Origin: Darwinibacter acetoxidans_A
Lineage (GTDB): Bacteria > Bacillota > Limnochordia > Darwinibacteriales > Darwinibacteriaceae
DNA: 64,000 nucleotides
Direction: 5' to 3'
Assembly: GCA_041936745.1 (NCBI GenBank)
Contig: JBHGWS010000020.1
Span: 1 to 64,000 of the forward strand
The notes under the pieces: generated by a model
The model's database searches: none
What the model was told of the DNA's origin: nothing
What the model saw: only the letters and a program-made list of their open reading frames with translations
Shown: in pieces, positions 27,263-35,877 of the stretch
How the letters are laid out: each line of letters starts with the position of its first letter
Numbering within the stretch: position 1 is the first letter of the stretch
Made by a program: the position numbers and the translations under genes

Positions 27263-28993
27263 ATGAAGAAACGAATTTTTGTGTTTGCGTTACTCATGGC
27301 ACTTGTTTTTAGTGTAGGAGTAGCCAGCGCAGTGGAGCTCTTGGATCCTAGAGAGCTCGATGTTGAAAATTGGTTGGGCGACAGCATTGGCCGTTATGGC
27401 GGTACCATGTCCGTTCATGCAGGCGCTTCGGGGCCGAAAACTTTGAACCCGCACAGAGCCGCTGAAACTTCCAGTACGGATGTTACCGGTAGGATCTTTG
27501 AAGGCCTGGTAACGCTGGATAGGAATACCGGTGAAGTGCTGCCGCAACTAGCCAGAGAATATGAAATCAGCGAAGATGGAACGGAAGTAACTTTCTATCT
27601 GCGCCGCGGTGTACAATGGCATGACGGCACTGAGTTCACTGCTGATGACGTAGTCTTTACCTTTGACGTTGTCTACGATCCAAATGTAGGTTCCAACTCC
27701 AGAGCCGGGCTTCTCATCGACGGAGAACCGATGGAAGTAGTTAAAATTGACAAATATACTGTCAAATTTATCCTGCCACGCCCGCATGCACCGATTATGT
27801 ACAGCATCGGTACACCGATAGTACCTGTCCACTTGTTGGGCGAAGCCCATAAGGCAGGCCGCTATCATGAAATGTGGGGTATTGATACACCGGTTCACGA
27901 AATAGTCGGTACCGGCGCTTGGAAAATTGGTTCTTACCGCATTGACCAAGAATTAATCCTGGTTAAATTTGATGACTATTACGAATTTGATAATGTGGGC
28001 AATAGGCTGCCATACCTAAACAGAGTAATTTTCCGCTACTATCCTGACTCTGATGCGGCTAACTTGGCATTCTTCCACGGCGAATTTGACTATAAAGGCA
28101 TTCCGGCAGACGCCTATCCTGAGTTTGTAGATAGAGAGCCGGGCGCCCCATGGTCTATCGTCAGCGCGGGTCCTGATCCGGGCACGAGCTTTATTGTCTT
28201 AAACCAGAATCCTAACACCGTACCCGAGCCCAAGCTTTCCTGGTTCACCGATGTAAAATTCCGGCAGGCGCTTTATCATGCAGTGGACAAGCAGACCATT
28301 CTTGATATGGCGATGAACGGCCAAGGCTACATCCAAGAAAGCCCGATCAACATGCGTAATGAATTCTTCGTAAAAGATGATCTGAAGACTTATCCATATG
28401 ATCTGGACCGAGCTGCAGAGATTCTCGAAGAAGCCGGCTATCCGCTGGGTGCAGACGGCATCCGCCGCGATAAAGACGGCAACGCAATCGAATTTGACTT
28501 GATCACTAACCCAGGTGTACCGATTCGTCAAATCGTTGGCGAACTCTTCCAAGAAGACCTTGGCACACTTGGCATTAAAGTCAACTTCCAGATGATCGAC
28601 TTTAACGTAGTAGTCGAAAGGCTGACCACCACTTATGAGTGGGATGGAATCGTTATCGGCCTGACCGGTACCTTCGATCCTAACGGTGGCTCCAACGTGT
28701 GGCTCTCCAGTGGAAACCTCCACATGTGGTATCCATTCCAAGAGACTCCGGCCACTGAGTGGGAAGCTAGAATTGACGAAATTTGGTTTGCACAGCAGCG
28801 CGCTATGGATCCGAACGAGCGCCAGGCGCTCTTCTATGAGTTCCAAGACGTTGTGGCAGAAAATGCACCTCTGTTCTACACAGTTGCTGCGGAGACTAAC
28901 GTAGCCGTACGCGACCATCTGCGCAATGCAACGCCTGACATCATTGGCGGCTCCATTGGCAGTGCCTGGAACTTTATCTGGCTTGACAGATAA
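27263..28993 (+). CDS. Peptide ABC transporter substrate-binding protein, copy 1
   Basis: A 576-residue periplasmic-type binding protein of the SBP_bac_5 (DppA/OppA) family, with EISEDGTEVTFYLRRGVQWHDG and PFDYEFTADDVVF-type motifs typical of the group. The signal peptide ends VASA then VELLDP, a signal peptidase I site; there is no lipobox cysteine, unusual for a monoderm Firmicute. It is the first of two tandem paralogues that feed, by inference, the adjacent DppB/DppC permeases. A strong terminator follows. Confidence 0.93.
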   Translation: MKKRIFVFALLMALVFSVGVASAVELLDPRELDVENWLGDSIGRYGGTMSVHAGASGPKTLNPHRAAETSSTDVTGRIFEGLVTLDRNTGEVLPQLAREYEISEDGTEVTFYLRRGVQWHDGTEFTADDVVFTFDVVYDPNVGSNSRAGLLIDGEPMEVVKIDKYTVKFILPRPHAPIMYSIGTPIVPVHLLGEAHKAGRYHEMWGIDTPVHEIVGTGAWKIGSYRIDQELILVKFDDYYEFDNVGNRLPYLNRVIFRYYPDSDAANLAFFHGEFDYKGIPADAYPEFVDREPGAPWSIVSAGPDPGTSFIVLNQNPNTVPEPKLSWFTDVKFRQALYHAVDKQTILDMAMNGQGYIQESPINMRNEFFVKDDLKTYPYDLDRAAEILEEAGYPLGADGIRRDKDGNAIEFDLITNPGVPIRQIVGELFQEDLGTLGIKVNFQMIDFNVVVERLTTTYEWDGIVIGLTGTFDPNGGSNVWLSSGNLHMWYPFQETPATEWEARIDEIWFAQQRAMDPNERQALFYEFQDVVAENAPLFYTVAAETNVAVRDHLRNATPDIIGGSIGSAWNFIWLDR

Positions 28994-29306
28994 GAGGAAT
29001 AAAAAAGGTTTTGAAGGCACCCCCGCGGGGGTGCCTTTAAAAGCCCATTTAGCTCGGGGCAACCCCAAGTTTTAAAACCAACTAATTTGTAAATCAAACC
29101 ATCCACACTTAAATACCCAGACGGCCTTGAAAATAGTTGCTATGTTTTTCAAACCCGCACTCGAGCAGTGTCAGCGGGCTTATTTGCGTTCCTTTGTTTA
29201 TATGTCCGGCAAACCGAAGTAAGGGGGTCGACGGGCCATTTAGTTTGATGTTATATGCTTGGTTTGGTTTGGACTCATTGCTACAGACGCATACAAGGAG
29301 GAAAAA
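28994..29306. other. Intergenic region between the two substrate-binding protein genes
   Basis: 313 bases. The first 50 hold a strong terminator hairpin. Further on is an imperfect inverted repeat with CCCGC/GCGGG arms (about 29154-29177) near a T-rich segment. The last 20 bases hold AAGGAGG for the GTG of copy 2. A promoter for copy 2 probably lies between, but no convincing -35/-10 pair could be placed. Confidence 0.5.
29014..29040 (+). terminator. Terminator after substrate-binding protein copy 1
   Basis: A perfect 24-base palindrome (29014-29037) with arms AAGGCACCCCCG / CGGGGGTGCCTT, followed by a short T/A stretch. The outer arm sequence recurs in the terminator after copy 2. Confidence 0.8.
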
Positions 29307-31037
29307 GTGAAGAAAAGACTTTTTGTGTTGGCTTTAGTCTTAACGCTTGTTGTTGGTATGGGAGTTGCCCGCGCAGTGGAACTTTTGGATCCGCGAGAGC
29401 TCGATGTGGAAAATTGGTTAGGCGACAGTATCGGCCGCTACGGCGGGACCATGTCCGTTTATGCCGGCGTTTCCGGGCCCAAGACCTTAAACCCGCATAG
29501 AGCCGCTGAAACTTCCAGCACGGATGTTACAGGTAGGATCTTTGAGGGCCTGGTAACCTTGGATCGGAACACAGGTGAAGTACTGCCTAAGTTAGCCAGG
29601 GATTACGAAATCAGTGAAGACGGCACAGAAGTAACTTTCTATCTGCGCCGGGGCGTTCAGTGGCATGACGGCACGGAGTTCACTGCCGATGACATCGTCT
29701 TTACCTTTGATGTAGTTTATGATCCGAACGTGGGCTCCAACTCCAGAGCGGGGCTGCTTATTGACGGCGAACCGATGGAAGTAATTAAAATCGACAAGTA
29801 TACCGTCAAATTTATCCTGCCGCGTCCGCATGCACCGATTATGTACAGCATCGGCACGCCCGTTGTACCTGTGCACATACTCGGTGAGGCTCATAAAGAA
29901 GGCCGCTACCACGAAATGTGGGGTATCGATACGCCCGTTCAGGACATCATTGGTACCGGTGCTTGGAAGATTGACTCTTATCGCATTGACCAAGAATTAA
30001 TCATGGTCAAGTTCGACGATTATTATGAGTTCGATAATGTGGGCAATAGGCTGCCGTATCTCAACAGGGTAATTTTCCGGTACTATCCTGACTCCGATGC
30101 AGCAAACTTAGCATTCTTCCACGGCGAATTTGACTATAAAGGCATTCCGGCAGACTCTTATCCGGAGTTTGTGGACAGAGAGCCGGACAGCCCCTGGACC
30201 ATCGTGCAGGCAGGCCCCAACCCCGGTACTGAATTTATCGTCCTTAACCGCAATCCGAATACCGTGCCGGAGCCAATGTTTTCTTGGTTCAGCGATGTAA
30301 AATTCCGCCAGGCACTCTATCATGCAGTTGACAAGCAGACAATTCTTGATATGGCCATGAACGGCATGGGCTATATCCAGGAAAGCCCGGTGAACATGCG
30401 CAATGAATTCTTCCTGAAAAAAGATATTAAAACCTATCCCTATGATCTCGACGTTGCCCACGAAAAACTTGAAGCAGCGGGCTATGTATTAGACGAGAAC
30501 GGTGTCCGCCGCGACCGGGATGGCAACCGTATTGAGTTTAACTTGGTTACTAACCCCGGCGTACCGATTCGCCAAATCGTCGGCGAGCTTTTCCAAGAAG
30601 ACATGGCCGAGTTAGGAATTAAAGTGAACTTCCATATGATCGACTTTAACGTGGTGGTTGAAATGCTCAGTAGTACTTTCGAGTGGGAAGCGATAATTAT
30701 CGGCTTAACGGGCACATTTGATCCTAACGGTATGTCTAATGTCTATCTCTCCAGTGGGAATTTGCACATGTGGTATCCCTTCCAAGAGACTCCGGCAACC
30801 GAGTGGGAAGCAGCCATTGACGAAGTTTGGTTTAAGCAGCAGAGGGCTATGATTCCGGAAGAACGCCGAGAATATTTCTATGAGTTCCAAGACATCATGG
30901 CAGAGAATGTTCCCATGTTCTTTACGGCAACCTCTGAGAACATGGTGGCAATTCGCGATCACCTCCGCAACGCAACGCCGGATATCATCGGCGGTTCAGT
31001 GGGCAGTGCTTGGAACTTTATCTGGCTTGACAGATAA
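29307..31037 (+). CDS. Peptide ABC transporter substrate-binding protein, copy 2
   Basis: A 576-residue SBP_bac_5 protein, identical in length to copy 1 and very similar throughout (long identical stretches such as the mature N-terminus VELLDPRELDVENWLGDSIG). Differences cluster in the C-terminal half, suggesting shifted ligand preference. The signal peptide ends VARA then VELLDP, again with no lipobox cysteine. GTG 29307 is chosen because AAGGAGG lies 7 bases before it and it gives a canonical signal peptide; an upstream in-frame start would add 16 unrelated residues. Confidence 0.93.
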   Translation: MKKRLFVLALVLTLVVGMGVARAVELLDPRELDVENWLGDSIGRYGGTMSVYAGVSGPKTLNPHRAAETSSTDVTGRIFEGLVTLDRNTGEVLPKLARDYEISEDGTEVTFYLRRGVQWHDGTEFTADDIVFTFDVVYDPNVGSNSRAGLLIDGEPMEVIKIDKYTVKFILPRPHAPIMYSIGTPVVPVHILGEAHKEGRYHEMWGIDTPVQDIIGTGAWKIDSYRIDQELIMVKFDDYYEFDNVGNRLPYLNRVIFRYYPDSDAANLAFFHGEFDYKGIPADSYPEFVDREPDSPWTIVQAGPNPGTEFIVLNRNPNTVPEPMFSWFSDVKFRQALYHAVDKQTILDMAMNGMGYIQESPVNMRNEFFLKKDIKTYPYDLDVAHEKLEAAGYVLDENGVRRDRDGNRIEFNLVTNPGVPIRQIVGELFQEDMAELGIKVNFHMIDFNVVVEMLSSTFEWEAIIIGLTGTFDPNGMSNVYLSSGNLHMWYPFQETPATEWEAAIDEVWFKQQRAMIPEERREYFYEFQDIMAENVPMFFTATSENMVAIRDHLRNATPDIIGGSVGSAWNFIWLDR

Positions 31038-31055
31038 AGACTAAGCTGCAAGCTT

Positions 31056-31088
31056 AAAGGCACCCTGCAGCGGGGTGCCTTTTTTGTG
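31056..31088 (+). terminator. Terminator after substrate-binding protein copy 2
   Basis: AAAGGCACCC / GGGGTGCCTTTTTT stem-loop with a T run. It resembles the copy 1 terminator, consistent with duplication of gene plus terminator. Confidence 0.9.
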
Positions 31089-31103
31089 TTATTTAAAATA
31101 GGT

Positions 31104-31149
31104 TTAAAAAACCATCTCTACCCCTAGCTGATCAGGGGAGCAGAGATGG
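31104..31149 (-). terminator. Terminator of the atp operon
   Basis: CCATCTCT / AGAGATGG outer stem with CCCCT / AGGGG inner pairing (31112-31149), followed on the minus strand by a T run (A run at 31106-31111). It lies directly after atpH, showing that the operon ends there. Confidence 0.88.
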
Positions 31150-31153
31150 CTTG

Positions 31154-31678
31154 TTATTTGTCAAGGCTCAAGCTCTGGGCCAGACGCTGTAATGCGTTGC
31201 TAACACTGGCGTCAACAACTCGGCCGCCTATTCTAATGATCAACCCGCCGCCTATTTTAGGATCAACTTTGTTTCGCAAAATAATTTTTTTCCGCGAAAG
31301 TTCCTCCAGGCGTTTGGTCAGCCTGGCCAAACTGGCATCGCTGAGGGTTACTGCTGAAGTTACTTCGGCTACCGCAGTGTTTTGTGCTTCTAAGACAAGC
31401 TTTTCAAATTCTCTGGCAATGAAAGGCAGAAGTACATCTCGCGACTTTTCCACAAGTAACAACAGGAAGTGTTCCATGGTATGAGATAAGCCCAGCAGGC
31501 GGATCATTTCGCCTTTGCGCTTTTTAGAAGTGCGGGGGTAAAAAAACACCTGTGCTACCTGAGGGTCTCGCAAAACTAGAGCGGCGTTCTTGAATTCTTC
31601 CACTGTCCGGGCGCGGTCCGCCTGGGGGATTACGGAGAATAAGGCCTGGGCATAACGGGCGGCAATTTGTGTACTCAT
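31154..31678 (-). CDS. atpH: ATP synthase F1 subunit delta
   Basis: A 174-residue delta (OSCP-type) subunit that joins the peripheral stalk to F1. The N-terminal helical domain (IAARYAQALFSV) and the C-terminal signature (RNKVDPKIGGGLIIRIGGRVVDASV) are clear. It overlaps the atpF stop by 4 bases. It is the last gene of the operon; the expected atpA, atpG, atpD and atpC do not follow. Confidence 0.95.
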   Translation of the reverse strand: MSTQIAARYAQALFSVIPQADRARTVEEFKNAALVLRDPQVAQVFFYPRTSKKRKGEMIRLLGLSHTMEHFLLLLVEKSRDVLLPFIAREFEKLVLEAQNTAVAEVTSAVTLSDASLARLTKRLEELSRKKIILRNKVDPKIGGGLIIRIGGRVVDASVSNALQRLAQSLSLDK

Positions 31679-32172
31679 ACCAAGCCCTCTTCATCTAAGG
31701 CTTCTAACTGGCCCAGGGCTTGTTCAATCAAGTGCTGATGCTGGGCTTCGTCTAAAGATTCCTGAATTACCTTGGAGGCCAGCAGCAGCGAAAGTTCCCC
31801 CACCTGTGTTTTTAATTCCGCCCAGGCTTTTTCTTTTTCCAAACGCGTTTCTTCCTGCGCCCGCCGCTTCAGCGCTGCCGACTCTTTTTTGGCTTCCGCC
31901 AGGATCTCGGCCTGCAGTGCCTCAGCACGTTTGGCAGCCTCGTCCAGGTATTGGCGGGCGGCCTGCTTACTTTCTTCCGCCTGCTTTTCTAATTTGAGGC
32001 GGAGAGCCTCTGCAGCGGCCTCGTTTTCTTCCGCCGATTTAATCTGCTGTTCAATTTCCGCCGTCCTTTTAGCCATAAACTCCCGCACCGGTTTATAAAG
32101 CAGCCGATACATGAGGGCTACCAACAAGATAAAGTTGATCAGTTGAGCTGGAAGTTGCGTTCCATCTATCAA
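31675..32172 (-). CDS. atpF: ATP synthase Fo subunit b
   Basis: A 165-residue peripheral stalk subunit: one N-terminal helix (LINFILLVALMYRLLY), then a long charged coiled coil rich in Ala, Glu and Lys. The length and position between atpE and atpH are standard. Confidence 0.94.
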   Translation of the reverse strand: MIDGTQLPAQLINFILLVALMYRLLYKPVREFMAKRTAEIEQQIKSAEENEAAAEALRLKLEKQAEESKQAARQYLDEAAKRAEALQAEILAEAKKESAALKRRAQEETRLEKEKAWAELKTQVGELSLLLASKVIQESLDEAQHQHLIEQALGQLEALDEEGLV

Positions 32173-32232
32173 AACAAGTCACCCTTTATACCAAAATTCT
32201 GGGAAGGGGTGCAAAACTGCACCCCGGGTTTT

Positions 32233-32514
32233 TTAGCCTGTAAGTTCCAAAAGGCGTTCTACCAAGGGTCGTGCTATCGTAAAGATCATCAGTAAAACTA
32301 CAGCCAAGGCATAAATAGCACCCGACTCAGAAATAGCCTGCCCCAAAATCATGGTGGTTCTAATTGAACCCTCTGCCTCGGGCTGGCGTCCAATAGCTTC
32401 AACTGCTTTGGCAGCAACCCAACCTTCACCAATACCTACCAATCCACCGGCCAATAACGCGATAGAAGATCCCACTGCAACAGCGGAAATCACAATTGCA
32501 ATTGCTAGTTCCAT
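32233..32514 (-). CDS. atpE: ATP synthase Fo subunit c, Na+-type two-carboxylate ion site
   Basis: A 93-residue hairpin of two helices joined by the polar RQPEAEG loop; the c subunits form the rotor ring. The ion-site Glu63 is followed by Ser64 and, at +5, Tyr68, the ES...Y signature of Na+-binding c subunits. At the position of Gln32 in the Ilyobacter ring this protein has Glu30 (GIGEG), giving two carboxylates 33 residues apart as described for Fusobacterium. Na+ coupling is therefore predicted. Proton coupling under some conditions cannot be excluded. Confidence 0.95.
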   Translation of the reverse strand: MELAIAIVISAVAVGSSIALLAGGLVGIGEGWVAAKAVEAIGRQPEAEGSIRTTMILGQAISESGAIYALAVVLLMIFTIARPLVERLLELTG

Positions 32515-32551
32515 GATTCCATCTCCCTCCCTTCATCACTGTGTTCAAGGT

Positions 32552-33196
32552 TTACTCCAATCTAATCTGGATATAAGCTATGGCTAACATGGTAAATACA
32601 CCGGCTTGAATTACGCCCATCAAAATGCCAAACCATGCTAAAAGAGGCACGGGTGCAACGTAAGGGACTAACATATATAGAATGCCTAAAAGAATTCCTC
32701 CCCCGAAGATGTTGCCGAACAGGCGGAAAGAGTGGGAAAGGATTTGGGATATTTCTCCCACAATGTTAATGGGGAACAGAAACCAAAATGGCTCAAAGAA
32801 GCCTTTAATCCAAGAGCCAAAGCCTTTGTAATAGATTTCCGCGGCATGCCCTACTATAAATACTAAAAGCGCCAAGGCGACAGTAGTAGTCAGATCAGCC
32901 GTGGGCGACATGGCTCCCGGGATAATGCTGATAATATTGGCCACAAAGACAAACAGGGCAATAGTTAAAATTAAAGGGACGAACACTTTACCGCGCGGCC
33001 CCATATCGGCAGCAACCAAATTTTCAATGCCCTCAACGGCGGCTTCCAAAAAATGCTGCATTCCCCGGGGGATTTTCTCCAATTTACGGGTCAAAAGAAA
33101 ACTGCCTAAGCTGAGTACAAACATTATAATCCAGGTAAAGAGTACAGCGTCACTGACGGGAAAAGAGTAAATATAAAAAAGGATGTTAGTCTCCAT
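32552..33196 (-). CDS. atpB: ATP synthase Fo subunit a
   Basis: A 214-residue membrane stator subunit that forms the two ion half-channels. The essential Arg lies in SHSFRLFGNIFGG. Five to six helices are visible. It overlaps the atpI end by 11 bases. Confidence 0.95.
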   Translation of the reverse strand: METNILFYIYSFPVSDAVLFTWIIMFVLSLGSFLLTRKLEKIPRGMQHFLEAAVEGIENLVAADMGPRGKVFVPLILTIALFVFVANIISIIPGAMSPTADLTTTVALALLVFIVGHAAEIYYKGFGSWIKGFFEPFWFLFPINIVGEISQILSHSFRLFGNIFGGGILLGILYMLVPYVAPVPLLAWFGILMGVIQAGVFTMLAIAYIQIRLE

Positions 33197-33563
33197 AATT
33201 TGCCCTCCCTCTCACAAGGTGATAATAAATTGCCAGGCGCGGTAATAACAGGCCGCCTAATGTGGCAAAAAAACTGGTGTTGGCAGTTAAAAGAGAAACG
33301 GCAAGGGCCGCCGCATAAAGAGAATTGCGTTTAAGAAAGCTTTTCCAATGATAGCGTTTCACATCATCTCGGGTTATTATCCCCGCCGAGTAATCCTTCA
33401 ACAGCTTCGCACTGTCCAAGATAAGTAAGCGAAAAGTCAGTGAACCAATTAAACCGCCCAATAAAAATCCGGATCCAACAGGAAAGTGAAACCAGATGGC
33501 GCCAAAACTCAGCGCAAAGGTTAAGATGAGGGTGCTTTTAAAGATCTGGTTTTCGTTGAACAT
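33186..33563 (-). CDS. atpI: ATP synthase accessory protein AtpI-like
   Basis: A 125-residue protein with four helices in the position of atpI, upstream of atpB. AtpI proteins assist c-ring assembly and, in some Na+ or alkaliphile systems, Mg2+ supply. Sequence conservation is weak, so the assignment rests on topology and operon position. It shares one base with the preceding stop. Confidence 0.8.
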   Translation of the reverse strand: MFNENQIFKSTLILTFALSFGAIWFHFPVGSGFLLGGLIGSLTFRLLILDSAKLLKDYSAGIITRDDVKRYHWKSFLKRNSLYAAALAVSLLTANTSFFATLGGLLLPRLAIYYHLVRGRANYGD

Positions 33564-33784
33564 TAATCGGGCTCCGAATCTTGGGATGTGATCTTAAGTA
33601 TCAGCCGATAGGCGGACCAAATTCCTGAAAAAGACCCTATCAGTATAAAGATTACGGTCAGGATCCCTTGGGTCTGAAAACGGCCATCTAAGTATATCCC
33701 GAGAAGGGTAGCGGCTAAAACCGTCAAGGTAATCGTTATGCCCACCTGGGTAATCAAAGACAAATACTTAAAAGTACCTTTCAT
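33563..33784 (-). CDS. AtpZ/AtpI-type small membrane protein
   Basis: A 73-residue protein with two helices (LITQVGITITLTVLAATLLGIYLDG, then a GILTVIFILIGSFSGIWSAYR segment), matching the AtpZ/putative F0F1-ATPase subunit family that precedes atpI in many Firmicutes. ATG 33784 (MKGTFKYLSL) is preferred over an upstream in-frame start. It is the first gene of the operon. Confidence 0.8.
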   Translation of the reverse strand: MKGTFKYLSLITQVGITITLTVLAATLLGIYLDGRFQTQGILTVIFILIGSFSGIWSAYRLILKITSQDSEPD

Positions 33785-33953
33785 GCTTAACCCTATCTTT
33801 CCTTGGAAACCGTCGTATAATTTACTGTTCCACACTGTTCTTGGATTTCCTTCTTGGGCCCAGTTAATTCTCTGGCAAGGGCAGGAATGTTATCATGAGT
33901 AGCGAAACCTTAAGTCAGCTAATTCTGATTCAGGTAGGAGCATCGAAAAATTA

Positions 33954-35282
33954 ATGAAAATAGGTATTGTCTCTTTAGGATGTGCAAAAAACTTAGTTGA
34001 CACTGAGATTGTACTCGGTTTTTTACAAAAAGCCGGCCATGAATTTGTCAGCGATGCGCAGCAGGCGGAAATAATTATTATTAATACCTGCGGGTTCATT
34101 GCAGAGGCTAAGGAAGAATCCATCGATTCTATTTTTGAAATGGCGGCCTTGAAAAAGGCCGGGAACTGCCGGGGTTTGATTGTTATTGGCTGCCTGTCGC
34201 AGCGCTACTCAGAAAAGCTTTGGCAAGAAATTCCTGAGATAGACGGGATTTTAGGCAGCAATGAATTGGATTTAGTACCCCAAGTTGTGGAGGAAGTTGC
34301 CAGAGGCCGGCGCCTGCGGAAAATAAGAGGTGCACTCTTTGATTATAACCAAGTTTACCCGCGGGTCTCTACAACCGGTGGCCATTTGGCATATCTCAAG
34401 ATCGCGGAAGGCTGCAGCCACCGCTGTGCTTTTTGCGTTATTCCCAAAATTAGAGGCCCGTACCGCAGCAGGCAGCCTTCCGTTATTTTGGAAGAAGCGG
34501 GCCAAATGGCGCAAAACGGCGTGCAGGAGATAGCTGTCATTGCGCAGGACACGACCGCTTACGGCAGAGATTTGGGTACAGGAATAGAAGATTTATTGGC
34601 GGATTTGGCGAAAGTACCAATACCTTGGCTGCGCCTGCTTTACACGTATCCAACCGCAATTTCTGATACGCTTTTAGATATCATAGGCAGGGAAGAAAGA
34701 ATCGTCAAATACGTTGACTTACCCCTGCAGCACGTGTCAAAGCCCGTTTTGCGCCGCATGAAGCGGCCCGGCGATTACGAAGCCAATCTGCGTTTGGTGG
34801 AAAAGATCAGGGAGCGGATTCCCGGGGTGGTTATCCGCAGTTCCTTTATAGTCGGTTTTCCCGGCGAAAGGGAGCACGATTTCCAAAAACTCCTGCAGTT
34901 TTTAGAGGAGGCGAGACTAAACCACGTGGGAATCTTTAAATATTCCCGGGAAGAAAACTCGTCAGCTTACAAGCTTCAGCCTCAGATCGCTTTTGCGGTT
35001 AAAAAAGAGCGCCAGCAGGAAGCCATGGCGCGGCAGCGGCAAATTTCACTGGAATTGAATCGGCAATTAGTGGGAAAAACAGTGGATGTCCTGCTGGAAC
35101 ATGTTTCAACGGAATCTGAGCTGGTCCTGCTCGGGCGCCACCAAGGCCAAGCGCCGGATGTTGACGGATGTGTTTATGTCGGCCGGGGGAGTCTTGAGCC
35201 AGGCCGGATTGTCCCGGTAAAAATTACAGAAGCCCACCCCTACGACTTGGTGGGAGAGGTGGTTGAAAATGAATTTACCTAA
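33954..35282 (+). CDS. rimO: Ribosomal protein S12 methylthiotransferase RimO
   Basis: Radical-SAM enzyme that adds a methylthio group to Asp89 of ribosomal protein S12. The N-terminal iron-sulfur domain has cysteines in SLGCAKN, NTCGF and IGCLSQR, the radical-SAM cluster motif is CSHRCAFC, and a C-terminal TRAM domain follows. The 442-residue length and SLGCAKNLVDTE distinguish RimO from MiaB. pgsA overlaps its end by 14 bases. Confidence 0.96.
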   Translation: MKIGIVSLGCAKNLVDTEIVLGFLQKAGHEFVSDAQQAEIIIINTCGFIAEAKEESIDSIFEMAALKKAGNCRGLIVIGCLSQRYSEKLWQEIPEIDGILGSNELDLVPQVVEEVARGRRLRKIRGALFDYNQVYPRVSTTGGHLAYLKIAEGCSHRCAFCVIPKIRGPYRSRQPSVILEEAGQMAQNGVQEIAVIAQDTTAYGRDLGTGIEDLLADLAKVPIPWLRLLYTYPTAISDTLLDIIGREERIVKYVDLPLQHVSKPVLRRMKRPGDYEANLRLVEKIRERIPGVVIRSSFIVGFPGEREHDFQKLLQFLEEARLNHVGIFKYSREENSSAYKLQPQIAFAVKKERQQEAMARQRQISLELNRQLVGKTVDVLLEHVSTESELVLLGRHQGQAPDVDGCVYVGRGSLEPGRIVPVKITEAHPYDLVGEVVENEFT

Positions 35283-35790
35283 TTTTTTAACTCTGCTTAG
35301 GATATTATTGGTACCGATCTTCACCTTTGCTGTTTTACGGGGGCCTTTCCCCGGCAATCTGACGGCGGCCGTCATCTTTATTATCGCCGCCATCACCGAC
35401 GGCTTAGACGGCTATCTAGCCAGGCGGCGGCAGGAAGTGACTAGATTTGGCCAACTCATCGATCCCATAGCCGATAAGCTGCTTATAACTGCGGCCCTTT
35501 TGGCTTTGGTAGAATTGGGTGCAGTGAGCACATGGGCCGCGTTAGTGATCATCGGGCGGGAATTCGCCGTTTCGGGCCTGCGGATTTTGGCTGCCAGCGA
35601 CGGCAAGGTAATTGCTGCCTCTAATTGGGGCAAGGCAAAGACCTTAAGCCAGATCGCAGCGGTAGCCGGATTAATCCTCGGTATTTCCTGGGCCAATGTT
35701 TTACTCTGGCTGGCGGTTTTGGCAACTATCATCTCAGGTGTAGATTATTTCCTCAAGGCCCAAGATATACTAAAAAGGTCCATGCAATAG
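35269..35790 (+). CDS. pgsA: CDP-diacylglycerol--glycerol-3-phosphate 3-phosphatidyltransferase
   Basis: Makes phosphatidylglycerol phosphate in the membrane. The CDP-alcohol phosphotransferase motif D-G-x2-A-R-x8-G-x3-D-x3-D is intact (DGYLARR ... GQLIDPIADK). 173 residues and about five helices. ATG 35269 after GGGAGAGGTGG is preferred over TTG 35263. rimO-pgsA-cinA-recA is a common Firmicute order; here extra genes separate pgsA from cinA. Confidence 0.96.
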   Translation: MNLPNFLTLLRILLVPIFTFAVLRGPFPGNLTAAVIFIIAAITDGLDGYLARRRQEVTRFGQLIDPIADKLLITAALLALVELGAVSTWAALVIIGREFAVSGLRILAASDGKVIAASNWGKAKTLSQIAAVAGLILGISWANVLLWLAVLATIISGVDYFLKAQDILKRSMQ

Positions 35791-35877
35791 TATGTTATAA
35801 TAATAAGCGTCAGTATGAAATTACTGGCCTTTATTATTCCTAAAGGGCAAACATACGTTAGTGAGGGATAATTTCTA

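Noticed and set aside
28199..29068. Long minus-strand frame (289 codons) opposite substrate-binding protein copy 1
   Set aside because: Antisense shadow of a strongly coded gene. Analogous shadows occur opposite copy 2, reflecting the shared plus-strand sequence.
29154..29177. Second terminator between the two binding-protein genes
   Set aside because: The CCCGC/GCGGG pairing is short, with a long loop, and the T tract is interrupted; a strong terminator already stands at 29014.
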